Assembly (NCBI RefSeq): GCF_000711875.1
Contig: NZ_JONM01000009.1
Location: 1 to 64,000, forward strand
Direction: 5' to 3'
DNA: 64,000 nt
Source of the DNA: Andreprevotia chitinilytica DSM 18519
Lineage (GTDB): Bacteria > Pseudomonadota > Gammaproteobacteria > Burkholderiales > Chitinibacteraceae
Shown here: positions 47,861 through 57,139 of the stretch, piece by piece
Layout: every line of letters starts with the position of its first letter
How positions within the stretch are numbered: the first letter of the stretch is position 1
Program-made: the position numbers and the translations under genes
Notes under the pieces: model-generated
Seen by the model: the letters and a program-made list of their open reading frames with translations, nothing else
The model's database searches: none
What the model was told of the DNA's origin: nothing

Positions 47861-48631
47861 ATGCTGCGTCGGGTCGTATTCAACCAAAAAGGTGGGGTCG
47901 GCAAATCAACGATCACTGTCAACCTGGCGGCCGCTGCAGCGGCAGGTGGTAAACGGGTACTCGTGGTCGACCTGGATCCGCAAGGCAACGCTACACGTTA
48001 TCTGCTTGGCGAAGGCGCAAGCAGCGTAGAACCCAACCTCGCCGGCTTCTTCGACCAGATGCTCAATTTCAGTCTGTACGCCAAGCCGATGGAGGCATTT
48101 GTCACTGCCACGCCGTTCGAGCGCCTGTCCGTCATTCCATCCCATCCGGAAATCGCAGAACAACAAGGCAAGCTGGAAGCGCGCTACAAGATCTATAAGC
48201 TGCGCGAATCGTTGGTAGAACTGGAGCAGCATTTTGACGAAGTCTGGATCGACACACCGCCGGCGCTGAATTTCTTCACACTCTCGGCGCTGATAGCGGC
48301 TACGGGTTGCCTGATTCCGTTCGATTGCGATACGTTCTCCCGCCAGGCGCTGTTGGGTTTGATCGAGCGGGTGCAGGAAATCCGCTCCGACCACAATCCA
48401 GCCCTGGAAGTCGAGGGTATCGTCGTCAATCAGTTCCAGCCACGTGCAAACCTGCCACAACGGATGGTGGAAGAGTTGCTTGAGCAAGGCCTGCCAGTGC
48501 TGCCCACCTATCTTTCTCAATCAGTCAGGATAAGGGAATCCCACGAGCGAGCCATGCCGATGGTTTATCTCGATGCGAAACATAAGTTGGCGACCGAATT
48601 CTCGAGCCTGTACGCGCACATTTCTGCGTAA
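47861..48631 (+). CDS. Orphan ParA-family ATPase
   Basis: A 256-residue cytoplasmic ATPase of the MinD/ParA superfamily. It has the deviant Walker A KGGVGKST (10-17), VVDLDPQGNATRYLL, and Walker B-like VWIDTPPALNF. No ParB gene or parS site is nearby, so it is probably not the chromosome partition ATPase. It may position another structure or belong to the adjacent signalling gene, which starts 61 bases downstream on the same strand. Confidence 0.9.
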   Translation: MLRRVVFNQKGGVGKSTITVNLAAAAAAGGKRVLVVDLDPQGNATRYLLGEGASSVEPNLAGFFDQMLNFSLYAKPMEAFVTATPFERLSVIPSHPEIAEQQGKLEARYKIYKLRESLVELEQHFDEVWIDTPPALNFFTLSALIAATGCLIPFDCDTFSRQALLGLIERVQEIRSDHNPALEVEGIVVNQFQPRANLPQRMVEELLEQGLPVLPTYLSQSVRIRESHERAMPMVYLDAKHKLATEFSSLYAHISA

Positions 48632-48692
48632 GTGTATTATTTTTTGTTGTTATACTGACCTCGGCTAGGTCTTCAGTTGAAAGGAACCCGAG

Positions 48693-49595
48693 ATGTCCAA
48701 CCCGGTTGAGCGTGCACGAATTCTCATCGTCGATGATGAGCCGTTCAATCTGGAAATTCTCGGAGAGCATCTGCTCGACGAAGGCTATGAGGTCGTCACC
48801 GCTGACGACGGCGAAGCGGCCTGGAATCTTCTGACACGGGATGCGGCATTCGACGCGATCCTGCTGGATCGGATGATGCCACGCATGGATGGCATGGCAT
48901 TGTTGGCACGGCTCAAGCAGCAAGCCGAGTTCGAACATGTGCCGGTGATCATGCAGACTGCCGTTGGCGCGGCAGAAAATGTGCGTGAAGGCCTCGCGGC
49001 CGGGGCTTATTATTATCTGATCAAGCCATTCCAGCGCGACATGCTGCTGGCAATCGTCGCCGCGGCCGTCAGCTTCCATCGCGAAAAGAAGCAACTCGAA
49101 GCACAGCTTTCCGCCCAGGCATCCACCTATCGGCTGCTGAAAAGCGGCGAATTCCACTTCCAGACGCTCGACGAAGCACGCCAACTGACGCTATTGCTCT
49201 CCAATGCCTGCCCGGAGCCCCAGCGCGTAGCGCTTGGCCTCTCCGAACTCTTGGTCAACGCGGTCGAGCACGGCAATCTGGGCATCAGCTATGGGGAAAA
49301 AACCACGCTGCTACAGCAAGGGCGGTGGCATGACGAAGTGGAGAGCCGCCTTAGCCATCCGGATTATCATCACCGTCACGTTTGCGTGCGCTTCATTCGT
49401 GATAACGAGCACCTGCATTTCGAGATCGAAGACCAAGGCGCTGGTTTCGATTGGCAGCCGTTCCTGGAATTCTCACCCGAGCGCGCCTTCGATCCGCACG
49501 GCCGCGGGATTTCGATGGCTCGGATGCTGTCGTTCGATGTGGTCGAGTACCAAGGCCGTGGCAATCGGGTGATCGCCCGCGTCAAACTGCACTGA
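48693..49595 (+). CDS. Response-regulator receiver fused to anti-sigma-type ATPase domain
   Basis: A 300-residue signalling protein. Residues 8-120 form a receiver: acidic pair in IVDDEP, phospho-acceptor Asp59 in LLDRMMPRMDG, and Lys111 in LIKPF. After a coiled-coil stretch (about 127-145), residues 150-300 resemble the GHKL ATPase of the RsbW/HATPase_c_2 type: SELLVNAVEHGNLG (N-box), EDQGAGFDW and GRGISMARML. No His phosphorylation site is seen, so it is not a hybrid histidine kinase. It may control a partner such as an anti-sigma antagonist when phosphorylated. Followed by a terminator. Confidence 0.85.
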   Translation: MSNPVERARILIVDDEPFNLEILGEHLLDEGYEVVTADDGEAAWNLLTRDAAFDAILLDRMMPRMDGMALLARLKQQAEFEHVPVIMQTAVGAAENVREGLAAGAYYYLIKPFQRDMLLAIVAAAVSFHREKKQLEAQLSAQASTYRLLKSGEFHFQTLDEARQLTLLLSNACPEPQRVALGLSELLVNAVEHGNLGISYGEKTTLLQQGRWHDEVESRLSHPDYHHRHVCVRFIRDNEHLHFEIEDQGAGFDWQPFLEFSPERAFDPHGRGISMARMLSFDVVEYQGRGNRVIARVKLH

Positions 49596-49620
49596 ATGCA
49601 CCATCTGCTCGCCCAATGAT

Positions 49621-49650
49621 AAAGACCCGCTGATGCGGGTCTTTTGCTTT
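49621..49650 (+). terminator. Terminator after the receiver/ATPase gene
   Basis: A perfect 10-bp stem, AAAGACCCGC with GCGGGTCTTT, loop TGAT, followed by T-rich sequence. Confidence 0.85.
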
Positions 49651-49676
49651 AATGACGCCAAACAACAGCGCTGTCA

Positions 49677-50111
49677 TTACCTGCCCTGCTCCCGCGCCCG
49701 TCTCTCCACTTCTTCCGGCGAGACATCTTCGATATGCGTGCCAATCCACCACTGGTTGCCTTCCGCATCTTCAACGCCCGCATTGCGGTCGCCATAGAAC
49801 TGGTCTGCCGGCTCCATCAATGATTTCCCGCCCGCCGCCAAACCTTTGCGATAAGTCGCATCGGTATCGAGCACGTAAAGATAAAACGTCGCCGGTCGAG
49901 CCGGCCATTTCTCTGACCCTTGCGCCATCATGAGCCTGCTGGTGCCAACCTGAATCGTGCAATGCATGATATGGCCGTGGTCGTCATTGACCCTTTCGAC
50001 CAGTTCCGCACCAAAAGTGGCCTGTAGAAAAGACAGCGTGGCTGCCGGGTCGTTAACGGTCAGGTAAGGTGTGATGGTGTGAAAACCGGCGGGAATAGCG
50101 GAAACAGCCAT
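49677..50111 (-). CDS. VOC-superfamily protein (glyoxalase/PhnB type)
   Basis: A 144-residue protein of the vicinal oxygen chelate fold. The ATG at 50111 follows CGGAGG. Segments TITPYLTVNDPAATLSFLQATFGAELVER, HCTIQVGTSRLMMAQG and EDAEGNQWWIGTHIEDVSPEE match the PhnB/YkcA-like group. That group often has the GNQWWIATH ending. Function unknown; may bind a metal or a small ligand. It lies just after prmB on the same strand with 121 bases between. Confidence 0.8.
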   Translation of the reverse strand: MAVSAIPAGFHTITPYLTVNDPAATLSFLQATFGAELVERVNDDHGHIMHCTIQVGTSRLMMAQGSEKWPARPATFYLYVLDTDATYRKGLAAGGKSLMEPADQFYGDRNAGVEDAEGNQWWIGTHIEDVSPEEVERRAREQGR

Positions 50112-50232
50112 GAGAGCCTCCGAGGAGTTGAACCAGAAGAATGGGCTTGGCCAGCTTAGTTGACGAATATGACAACGGCCCGGAAATACCGGGCCGTCTG
50201 TCGGAGCACGCCTATCCAAATCTATCTAAATA

Positions 50233-51141
50233 TTAGTGCCCGGCTTCCGCCAGCATCTCGCGCGTCAGCAGGAATACAAAGCCATCACCACTTTCGGTCT
50301 CGAGCCACACGAACGGCAGCTCGGGGAATTGCGCTTCCAGCTCGTATCGATTGTGGCCGATCTCGACCACCAAGACACCTTGCGGATTGAGGAAGGTCGT
50401 TGCCTGCGCGAGAATCTTGCGGGTGATATCCAGGCCATCCTCGCCACTCCCAAGCGCCATGATCGGCTCATGTCGAAATTCGCCCGGCAGCTCTTCCATG
50501 CTATGCGCATCGACATAGGGCGGATTGGAGACGATCAAATCATAGGTTTCGCCTGCCAACGACTCAAACAGATCACCATCAATCAGATCAATCCGCTCGC
50601 CCAGGTTGTAATCCATTACGTTGAGCTCAGCCACATCGAGCGCATCGGATGAAAGATCGACCGCGTCGATGGCAGCGCCAGGAAAATGATCAGCCAGCAG
50701 AATGGCCAGGCAGCCAGAACCGGTGCACAGATCCAGCGCGCGATTGACGAGCTCCGGATGCTCGATCCACGGTGCCAGCGCATCGTTGAACAAGAGCTCG
50801 GCGATGAAGGAGCGCGGCACAATCGTGCGCTCATCAACGTAGAACTTGTATTCGCCCAGCCAAGCCTCGTTGGTCAGATAGGCAACCGGTACGTGCTCTT
50901 CGGCCCGACGCCGGATCGCTTCGACCACTTGCTCCACTTCGCTCGGCAACAGCCGCGCGTCCAGGAACGGATCGAGCTTGTCGATTGGCAGCTTGAGCGT
51001 CGCCAGCAACAGGTACACTGCTTCGTCGAACGCGTTATCGGTCCCATGGCCGTAATAGAGTTCGGCGTCATTGAAGCGGCTGACCGCAAAACGCAAGCTG
51101 TCACGCAGGGTGACGAGCTGCTGGCGGGCGATGTCATACAT
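50233..51141 (-). CDS. prmB: Ribosomal protein uL3 N5-glutamine methyltransferase
   Basis: Methylates a glutamine of ribosomal protein L3 with S-adenosylmethionine. The ATG at 51141 is chosen (GAGGG upstream); the open frame runs on upstream without family residues. The 302-residue protein has the SAM site [19 protein letters not shown] and the substrate motif [16 protein letters not shown], as in the HemK/PrmB group. The N-terminal helical domain [32 protein letters not shown] is specific for PrmB. Confidence 0.95.
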   Translation of the reverse strand: MYDIARQQLVTLRDSLRFAVSRFNDAELYYGHGTDNAFDEAVYLLLATLKLPIDKLDPFLDARLLPSEVEQVVEAIRRRAEEHVPVAYLTNEAWLGEYKFYVDERTIVPRSFIAELLFNDALAPWIEHPELVNRALDLCTGSGCLAILLADHFPGAAIDAVDLSSDALDVAELNVMDYNLGERIDLIDGDLFESLAGETYDLIVSNPPYVDAHSMEELPGEFRHEPIMALGSGEDGLDITRKILAQATTFLNPQGVLVVEIGHNRYELEAQFPELPFVWLETESGDGFVFLLTREMLAEAGH

Positions 51142-51313
51142 GGCGGAACCCTCGGCAAAATTTGCGCCAAGTTTAGCCGATTGGCCGCTCAAGGTATGCA
51201 GAAAAAGGCCCTTGGTGTACATTTCTGCCTTTTCCATCAAGCTGTTGGCGCATTTCCCCGTCCGCACTCCTGTTGATGGTGCCAGCGGAAATCCGCCCCG
51301 GAGTATTCAACGC

Positions 51314-52765
51314 ATGACTTTTTCCACACTCGGGCTCGCTCCCGAGGTGCTGCGGGCCGTGGCCGAGCAAGGTTACGAGAACCCGACCCCCATCCAGGCT
51401 CAGGCCATCCCGCTGGTGCTTTCAGGCCGCGACGTACTCGGCGCAGCCCAAACCGGCACCGGCAAGACCGCAGCGTTCACGCTGCCGATTCTCTCCAAGC
51501 TCGCTCCTCACGCCAATACCGGTGCATCACCGGCACGCCATCCGGTACGCGCGCTGGTGCTGACCCCGACACGAGAGCTGGCCGACCAGGTATTCGAAAG
51601 CGTCAAAACCTACGGCAAGCACATGGCCTTGCGGCCGCACGTGGTATTCGGTGGCGTAGACATGAAGGAACAGACCGCAACGCTACGCAGTGGCGTCGAA
51701 GTGCTGGTCGCCACGCCAGGCCGCCTGCTGGATCACGTGCAACAAAAGAGCGTAAATCTCAGCCAGGTCGAAATCCTGGTGCTGGACGAAGCCGACCGCA
51801 TGCTGGACATGGGCTTCATTCTCGACATCAAGAAAATCATCGGCTTGCTCACCAACCGCAAGCAAACACTGCTGTTCTCGGCCACCTTCTCGCCAGAAAT
51901 CAAGAAGCTCGCTGGTGAGTTCCTGCACGACCCGGCGCTGGTCGAGGTCGCACGGCAGAACGCCACCAACGACAACGTCGAACAGCTGATGCATCCGTGC
52001 GAAACCTACCGCAAGCGCGCGCTGCTTTCGCACTTGATCCGCACCCACAACATGGGTCAAGTGATCGTGTTCAATCGCACCAAACAAGGTGCTGATCAGG
52101 TCGCACGTGATCTGAAACGTGACGGCTTCAACTGCGAAGCCATTCATGGCGACCGCGACCAACGCTCACGCCTGGAGACGCTGGCTCGGTTCAAGGAAGG
52201 CACACTGCAGATTCTGGTTGCGACCGATGTCGCCGCACGGGGTCTGGATATTTCCGAGCTGCCATACGTGGTGAACTTCGAGCTGCCGAACAACCCGGAA
52301 GATTACGTGCACCGCATCGGCCGGACCGGACGGGCCGGCGCCAAGGGAATCGCGATCTCGCTGGTCGATCCGGGCGAAGACAAGGCCTATGCCTTGATCC
52401 AGAAGCTGATCAAGAAAGAGCTGCCGCTGACGCCGATCCCGGGCTACTCGCCGGGTACGCATCAGCAACCCGCAGCGGCTGCCACACCACGTTATGACCG
52501 GAACGAACGTAGCGCCCGCAGCGAGTCAGGCGAGCGCAGCGCCAGAGAGTCGAACGAACGCCCTGGCCGTAACTATGAGCGTAGCGAGCAACGTGCACCG
52601 CGCAACGATGCCCCCCCTCGTCGCGAACGCCTGCGTGGCGATGAGCTGGACATTCCGGCCATGCCGTTGATTCGCAGCAAGCCACAGCAGCAAATCGCCG
52701 CGTTGTTCCTGCCGCCGAAAACACCGGTTATTCAACCGGAGCCGGTCAGCCCGCCGGAGCAGTAA
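51314..52765 (+). CDS. rhlE: DEAD-box RNA helicase, RhlE type
   Basis: ATP-dependent RNA helicase in ribosome maturation or RNA decay, 483 residues. Motifs: the Q motif in NPTPIQ, I as AQTGTGKT (45-52), Ia [36 protein letters not shown] and [12 protein letters not shown]. The C-terminal tail from about 390 is rich in Arg, Glu and Ser ([18 protein letters not shown]..) and should bind RNA. GGAG lies upstream of the start at 51314. The stop overlaps the next start by one base. Confidence 0.94.
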   Translation: MTFSTLGLAPEVLRAVAEQGYENPTPIQAQAIPLVLSGRDVLGAAQTGTGKTAAFTLPILSKLAPHANTGASPARHPVRALVLTPTRELADQVFESVKTYGKHMALRPHVVFGGVDMKEQTATLRSGVEVLVATPGRLLDHVQQKSVNLSQVEILVLDEADRMLDMGFILDIKKIIGLLTNRKQTLLFSATFSPEIKKLAGEFLHDPALVEVARQNATNDNVEQLMHPCETYRKRALLSHLIRTHNMGQVIVFNRTKQGADQVARDLKRDGFNCEAIHGDRDQRSRLETLARFKEGTLQILVATDVAARGLDISELPYVVNFELPNNPEDYVHRIGRTGRAGAKGIAISLVDPGEDKAYALIQKLIKKELPLTPIPGYSPGTHQQPAAAATPRYDRNERSARSESGERSARESNERPGRNYERSEQRAPRNDAPPRRERLRGDELDIPAMPLIRSKPQQQIAALFLPPKTPVIQPEPVSPPEQ

Positions 52766-53208
52766 TGGCAGCGGCATTCAGCCAGTATTGGACCGCCCGT
52801 CTCACCGACGGCTTTCCGATGCTGGCCGCCATGCAGGTCTCCGTACTTGGAGACCAGCAAAACTGGCAGCTCATCGCGCCGTTTTCCCTCAACCGCAACG
52901 ATCATGGCACCGCCTTTGGCGGCAGCTTATCCATGCTGGCGACAATTGCCGGCTGGATGGCAACCTGCGTTGCGGCTGGTGACGGCTACGACGTGGTCAT
53001 CCAGTCCGGCAATACTCATTTTCTTAAGCCACTGACCGGCGATCTGCTGGCGCGAGTTGCGTCAATCGACCCTGCCGTGCTCGATCGTTTCAGGGAAACA
53101 CTGCGTCGGCGCGGCAAAGCCCGTTTAGCGGTGCAGGTCGAAGTCGTCGACGCCAAGAACGAGCCGGTCGTGCAATTCAGCGGCCAATACGTCGCCGCCC
53201 CGCTTTAA
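52765..53208 (+). CDS. YiiD-type hotdog thioesterase domain protein
   Basis: A 147-residue protein with the putative thioesterase (YiiD C-terminal) hotdog fold: LTDGFPMLAAMQVSVLG, RNDHGTAFGGSLSMLATIAGWMAT and VVIQSGNTHFLKPLTGDLLA. The helix containing GTAFGGS is the conserved hotdog motif. Probably hydrolyses an acyl-CoA, but the substrate is unknown. It is coupled to rhlE through a TAATG overlap. Its stop shares the bases TTAA with the stop of the opposite gene. Confidence 0.8.
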   Translation: MAAAFSQYWTARLTDGFPMLAAMQVSVLGDQQNWQLIAPFSLNRNDHGTAFGGSLSMLATIAGWMATCVAAGDGYDVVIQSGNTHFLKPLTGDLLARVASIDPAVLDRFRETLRRRGKARLAVQVEVVDAKNEPVVQFSGQYVAAPL

Positions 53209-53573
53209 GCCCCCAGCACCACTGCGATGACGCGCCGTTCTTCGGCGGTAAGGATATTGAACGTGCGGCACATTGCACCGGTATCCATCACATCCATTCC
53301 CACATGTGCAGCAGCCAGCGCGCGTGACAACTTCGGATGCGGGAAACGGATGCCTTTTCCAGTACCAAACAACACCACCTCCGGATTCAGCTCAAGCAGG
53401 CTGGCGAAGTCTTCTTCAGCCAGCGTCTCGAAGCTCGCCGGTCGCCATTCGCGCACCTCGGTGGGCGTCACGATCAGGCTGCCTTGGTACTCGGTGTCAT
53501 TGACCTTGACGAAGCCATTGCCGTAGCTGGTGAACTGATTGAGGTGTTCAGAGGAGGTGTGATGCAGTTTCAT
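53205..53573 (-). CDS. Mth938-like (DUF498) domain protein
   Basis: A 122-residue protein of the Mth938/NDUFAF3-like family. The ATG at 53573 has AAGG upstream; an upstream ATG at 53600 would add nine residues. Family segments: YGNGFVKVNDTEYQGSLIVTPTEV, LNPEVVLFGTGKGIRFPHPKLSRALAAAHVGMDVMDTGAMCRTFNILTAEERRVI. The human member helps assemble respiratory complex I; the bacterial role is unknown. It diverges from alaA. Confidence 0.85.
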   Translation of the reverse strand: MKLHHTSSEHLNQFTSYGNGFVKVNDTEYQGSLIVTPTEVREWRPASFETLAEEDFASLLELNPEVVLFGTGKGIRFPHPKLSRALAAAHVGMDVMDTGAMCRTFNILTAEERRVIAVVLGA

Positions 53574-53704
53574 GCGCGAACCTTTTGAATGAGCGTGCAT
53601 TTTAACGGAACTGTGCCGCCCCGATCAGCCGCAGTTTGTTGGTTCGCGCCGGCCATTCTTTCGTTAGAATACGAGGTTTCCCTGACCCAATCCGGCCTGA
53701 CCCG

Positions 53705-54934
53705 ATGGAAGCCATCCTCAAATCGAACAAGCTCCTCAACGTTTGCTACGAAATCCGTGGCCCGGTGCCAGAGCGAGCGCGCCAGATGGAAGAGGAAGGC
53801 CACCGCATCATCAAGCTGAATATCGGCAACCTCGCCAACTTCGGCTTCGATGCGCCGGAAGAAGTGGTGCAAGACGTGATCCGCAACCTGCCGAACGCGG
53901 CCGGCTATGTCGACAGCAAGGGCTTGTTCCAGGCTCGCAAAGCCGTCATGCACTACACACAGGAAAAGAAGATCGCCGATGTCACTGTCGACGACATTTA
54001 CATCGGCAACGGCGCATCCGAGCTGATCGTGATGTCGATGCAGGGCTTGCTCAACAATGGCGACGAAGTCCTGGTCCCAGCCCCGGACTACCCGCTCTGG
54101 ACCGCCGCCGTCAGCCTCGCTGGCGGCAAACCGCGTCACTACATCTGCGACGAATCCAATGGCTGGCTGCCGGCGCTGGACGATATCCGCGCCAAGATCA
54201 CCGATCGCACCAAGGCCATCGTCGTCATCAACCCGAACAACCCGACCGGCGCGCTCTACCCGGATGACGTGCTCAAGGAAATCGTCGAGATCGCCCGCGA
54301 GCATCAGCTCATCATCTACGCCGACGAAATCTACGACAAGGTGCTGTACGACGGCCGCACGCACACCTCTATCGCTTCACTGGCAGACGACGTGTTCTTC
54401 GTCACCTTCAACGGTCTTTCCAAGAATTACCGTGCCTGTGGCTACCGAGCAGGCTGGATGATCGTCTCCGGCAACAAAAAGGCTGCCCGGGATTACATCG
54501 ACGGCCTCAATATCCTCTCGACCATGCGTTTGTGCGCCAACGTGCCGGCGCAATACGCCATCCAGACGGCCTTGGGTGGCTACCAGAGCATCAATGACCT
54601 CGTCGGGCCGAATGGCCGGCTGACCCGCCAACGTGACTTGGCCTACGAGACATTGACCAATATCCCGGGCATCAGCTGCGTGAAGCCACAAGCCGCGCTC
54701 TACATGTTCCCCAAGCTCGACCCGAAGGTGTACCCGATCACCGATGACCAGCAATTCATGCTGGAGCTGTTGCAAGAAGAAAAAGTGCTGCTGGTGCAAG
54801 GCACCGGCTTCAACTGGGCCACGCCGGATCACTTCCGCCTCGTGTTCCTGCCCAATGTCGATGACCTCGCTATCGCGTTCGGCCGCCTGGAACGCTTCTT
54901 CGCCGCCTACCGCAAACGGCACGGCACCGCCTGA
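53705..54934 (+). CDS. alaA: Alanine aminotransferase (AlaA type)
   Basis: PLP-dependent aminotransferase of 409 residues that makes alanine from pyruvate and glutamate. MEAILKSNKLLNVCYEIRGPVPERAR is the typical AlaA start. The PLP lysine is Lys240 in FNGLSKNYRACGYRAGW, with NPNNPTGALYP and YADEIYDKVLYDG. In many betaproteobacteria this gene stands just before hom and thrC, as here. It is coupled to the next gene by a TGATG overlap. It might also transaminate the keto acid made by MtnD, but this is only inference. Confidence 0.94.
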   Translation: MEAILKSNKLLNVCYEIRGPVPERARQMEEEGHRIIKLNIGNLANFGFDAPEEVVQDVIRNLPNAAGYVDSKGLFQARKAVMHYTQEKKIADVTVDDIYIGNGASELIVMSMQGLLNNGDEVLVPAPDYPLWTAAVSLAGGKPRHYICDESNGWLPALDDIRAKITDRTKAIVVINPNNPTGALYPDDVLKEIVEIAREHQLIIYADEIYDKVLYDGRTHTSIASLADDVFFVTFNGLSKNYRACGYRAGWMIVSGNKKAARDYIDGLNILSTMRLCANVPAQYAIQTALGGYQSINDLVGPNGRLTRQRDLAYETLTNIPGISCVKPQAALYMFPKLDPKVYPITDDQQFMLELLQEEKVLLVQGTGFNWATPDHFRLVFLPNVDDLAIAFGRLERFFAAYRKRHGTA

Positions 54935-55392
54935 TGTCAACACACATGCAGATACAAATCGTCGAAATCATCGATCAAAACGGACAACTCGTTGCGCCCC
55001 AATGGCTGCCGATTGCAGAAGGCGTCCATCGCCAACTCCGCCCGCAATTGCCGGCTGATTACGCCGGCCGCCTGCAAGTCATCGCCGCCAATGGCGGACG
55101 ACTCATCGCTGCGGTCGCAGGCGAAGCCGTCCTCGGGCTGGCGCTTTGGCGTCTGATCGAGAATACCTACGAAGGCCGTCGTCTCTACGTTGACGATCTG
55201 GTCAGCGATGAAACCCGTCGCTCACAAGGCGTGGGCAAGGCATTAATGAATTGGCTGGATGGCACAGCACGCCAGCTGCATTGCGATGTGCTCGCACTCG
55301 ATTCCGGCGTGCAACGCGCCAGCGCTCACAAATTCTATTTTCGCGAGGGGCTGCACGTCTCCGCATTCAACTTCAGGAAAGTACTGCAATGA
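54934..55392 (+). CDS. GNAT-family acetyltransferase
   Basis: A 152-residue N-acetyltransferase of the GNAT fold. The acetyl-CoA loop is RRSQGVGKALMNWL, preceded by the YVDDLVSDET strand and followed by ALDSGVQRASAHKFYFREGL. The substrate is unknown. It sits between alaA and hom, overlapping alaA by 1 base and hom by 4 bases, so all three are translated together. Confidence 0.9.
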   Translation: MSTHMQIQIVEIIDQNGQLVAPQWLPIAEGVHRQLRPQLPADYAGRLQVIAANGGRLIAAVAGEAVLGLALWRLIENTYEGRRLYVDDLVSDETRRSQGVGKALMNWLDGTARQLHCDVLALDSGVQRASAHKFYFREGLHVSAFNFRKVLQ

Positions 55393-56708
55393 AACCGATT
55401 CACGTAGGCATCTGTGGTGTGGGGACTGTCGGTGGCGGCACCGTCACCGTGTTGAAACGCAACTGCGAAGAAATCGCCCGTCGCGCCGGCCGCCCCATCC
55501 TGGTCCGCGCTGCGGCCAACCGCGATCTCGCGCGCGCGCGTGAACTGGTCGGCGAAGGTGTGGAGCTGACCGACGACGCACTCGTCATCGCCCGCCACCC
55601 TGATATCGACATCGTGGTCGAGCTGATTGGCGGCACCACCATCGCCAAGGAAGTCGTGCTCACTGCCATCGAAAATGGCAAGCATGTCGTTACCGCCAAC
55701 AAGAAACTGATCGCCGAATACGGCAATGAAATCTTCGCCAAGGCGCAGGAAAAAGGCGTGATGGTGGCCTTCGAAGCCGCCGTTGCTGGTGGCATACCGG
55801 TCATCAAGGCGCTGCGCGAAGGCCTGACCGCCAACAAGATCGAATGGGTCGCCGGCATCATCAACGGCACCAGCAACTTCATCCTCACCGAAATGCGCGA
55901 CAAGGGCTCGGCCTTTGCCGACGTACTGAAAGAAGCGCAACGCCTCGGCTATGCCGAAGCCGACCCGACCTTCGATATCGAAGGCCACGATGCCGCGCAC
56001 AAGCTCACCATCATGAGCGCCATCGCCTTTGGCATTCCGGTTCAGTTCGACAAAGCCTACCTCGAAGGCATCAGCAAGCTCGATGCCGCTGACATCAAGT
56101 ACGCACAGGAACTCGGCTATCGCATCAAGCTTCTGGGCATGACCCGTCGCCGCCCGAATGGCATCGAACTGCGCGTCTCCCCGACACTGATCCCGGAAAA
56201 ACGTCTGCTGGCAAATGTAGATGGCGTGATGAACGCCGTCGTCGTCAAGGGCGATGCCGTGGGTGCCACCATGTACTACGGCGCTGGTGCCGGTGCGGAA
56301 CCTACTGCATCGTCAGTGATTGCCGATCTGGTGGATATCACCCGCCTGCATACCGCCGACCCGGAACACCGCGTACCGCACCTGGCCTTCCAGCCGTCTG
56401 CAATCGCCAATCTGCCGATCCTGCCAATCGAAGAAGTGGAAACCTGCTACTACCTGCGCCTGAACGCGCAAGATCAGCCGGGCGTGCTGGCGGACGTGAC
56501 CCGCATCCTTGCCGACGGCGGCATTTCGGTTGACGCCATGCTGCAGCGCCCGTTTACCGATGGTGCCGATGACGGGCGCGATGACATCGCCATCATCACG
56601 CATATCGCCATCGAGAAAAACGTGAACGCCGCGCTGGCGAAGATCGAAGCGCTCGACACGGTCAATGGCAAAGTCGTGAAGCTGCGGCTGGAACACTTGA
56701 ACGGTTAA
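55389..56708 (+). CDS. hom: Homoserine dehydrogenase
   Basis: Reduces aspartate semialdehyde to homoserine, the branch to threonine and methionine. The ATG at 55389 gives 439 residues; the longer open frame lies inside the GNAT gene. The NAD(P) site is GICGVGTVGGGTV. The catalytic region includes VAFEAAVAGGIPVIKALREGLTANKIEWVAGIINGTSNFILTEM and DPTFDIEGHDAAHKL. The C-terminal ACT domain (about 355-430, LNAQDQPGVLADVTRILADGGISVDAML) gives feedback control by threonine. Upstream of thrC. Confidence 0.97.
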   Translation: MKPIHVGICGVGTVGGGTVTVLKRNCEEIARRAGRPILVRAAANRDLARARELVGEGVELTDDALVIARHPDIDIVVELIGGTTIAKEVVLTAIENGKHVVTANKKLIAEYGNEIFAKAQEKGVMVAFEAAVAGGIPVIKALREGLTANKIEWVAGIINGTSNFILTEMRDKGSAFADVLKEAQRLGYAEADPTFDIEGHDAAHKLTIMSAIAFGIPVQFDKAYLEGISKLDAADIKYAQELGYRIKLLGMTRRRPNGIELRVSPTLIPEKRLLANVDGVMNAVVVKGDAVGATMYYGAGAGAEPTASSVIADLVDITRLHTADPEHRVPHLAFQPSAIANLPILPIEEVETCYYLRLNAQDQPGVLADVTRILADGGISVDAMLQRPFTDGADDGRDDIAIITHIAIEKNVNAALAKIEALDTVNGKVVKLRLEHLNG

Positions 56709-56712
56709 GACG

Positions 56713-57009
56713 GTGATTCTCGAAGTCGCTCATCTGGATGTGATCCCGGCACGAACCGCCGAATTTGAAGCTGCGTTTGCACAAGCGCAGCGGATCATTT
56801 CCGTTATGCCGGGTTACCTCTCGCATGAGCTGCAACGCTGCGTCGAGCTCCCCGATCATTACGTTTTGCTAGTGCGCTGGGAAACGCTCGAAGCCCACAC
56901 CGTCGGGTTTCGCCAATCAACCGAATACCAACGCTGGAAGCAGTTGCTGCACCATTTTTACGATCCTTTTCCAACGGTCGAGCATTACCGGCCGGTGGCT
57001 TTGAATTGA
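56713..57009 (+). CDS. Antibiotic biosynthesis monooxygenase-like protein
   Basis: A 98-residue ABM-domain protein with a GTG start at 56713, four bases after the hom stop. Pattern: ILEVAHLDVIPARTAEFEAAF, MPGYLSHELQRCVELPDHYVLLVRWETLEAHTVGFRQSTEYQRWKQLLHHF. Dimeric alpha-beta barrels of this kind oxidise quinols or bind haem, but many are uncharacterised. Placement between hom and thrC is typical of several betaproteobacterial operons. Confidence 0.82.
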   Translation: MILEVAHLDVIPARTAEFEAAFAQAQRIISVMPGYLSHELQRCVELPDHYVLLVRWETLEAHTVGFRQSTEYQRWKQLLHHFYDPFPTVEHYRPVALN

Positions 57010-57139
57010 GTTGGCGGCTTAGACCCCTCGTGTTCTAAATCCACCATTTTGCGGTTCCTCAAATGGGAACGCATGGCCGCACTGCCCGAAACTCATCGGC
57101 AAGCCGTGGCCAAGCCGACCCGACATTGACAGGTTAACG

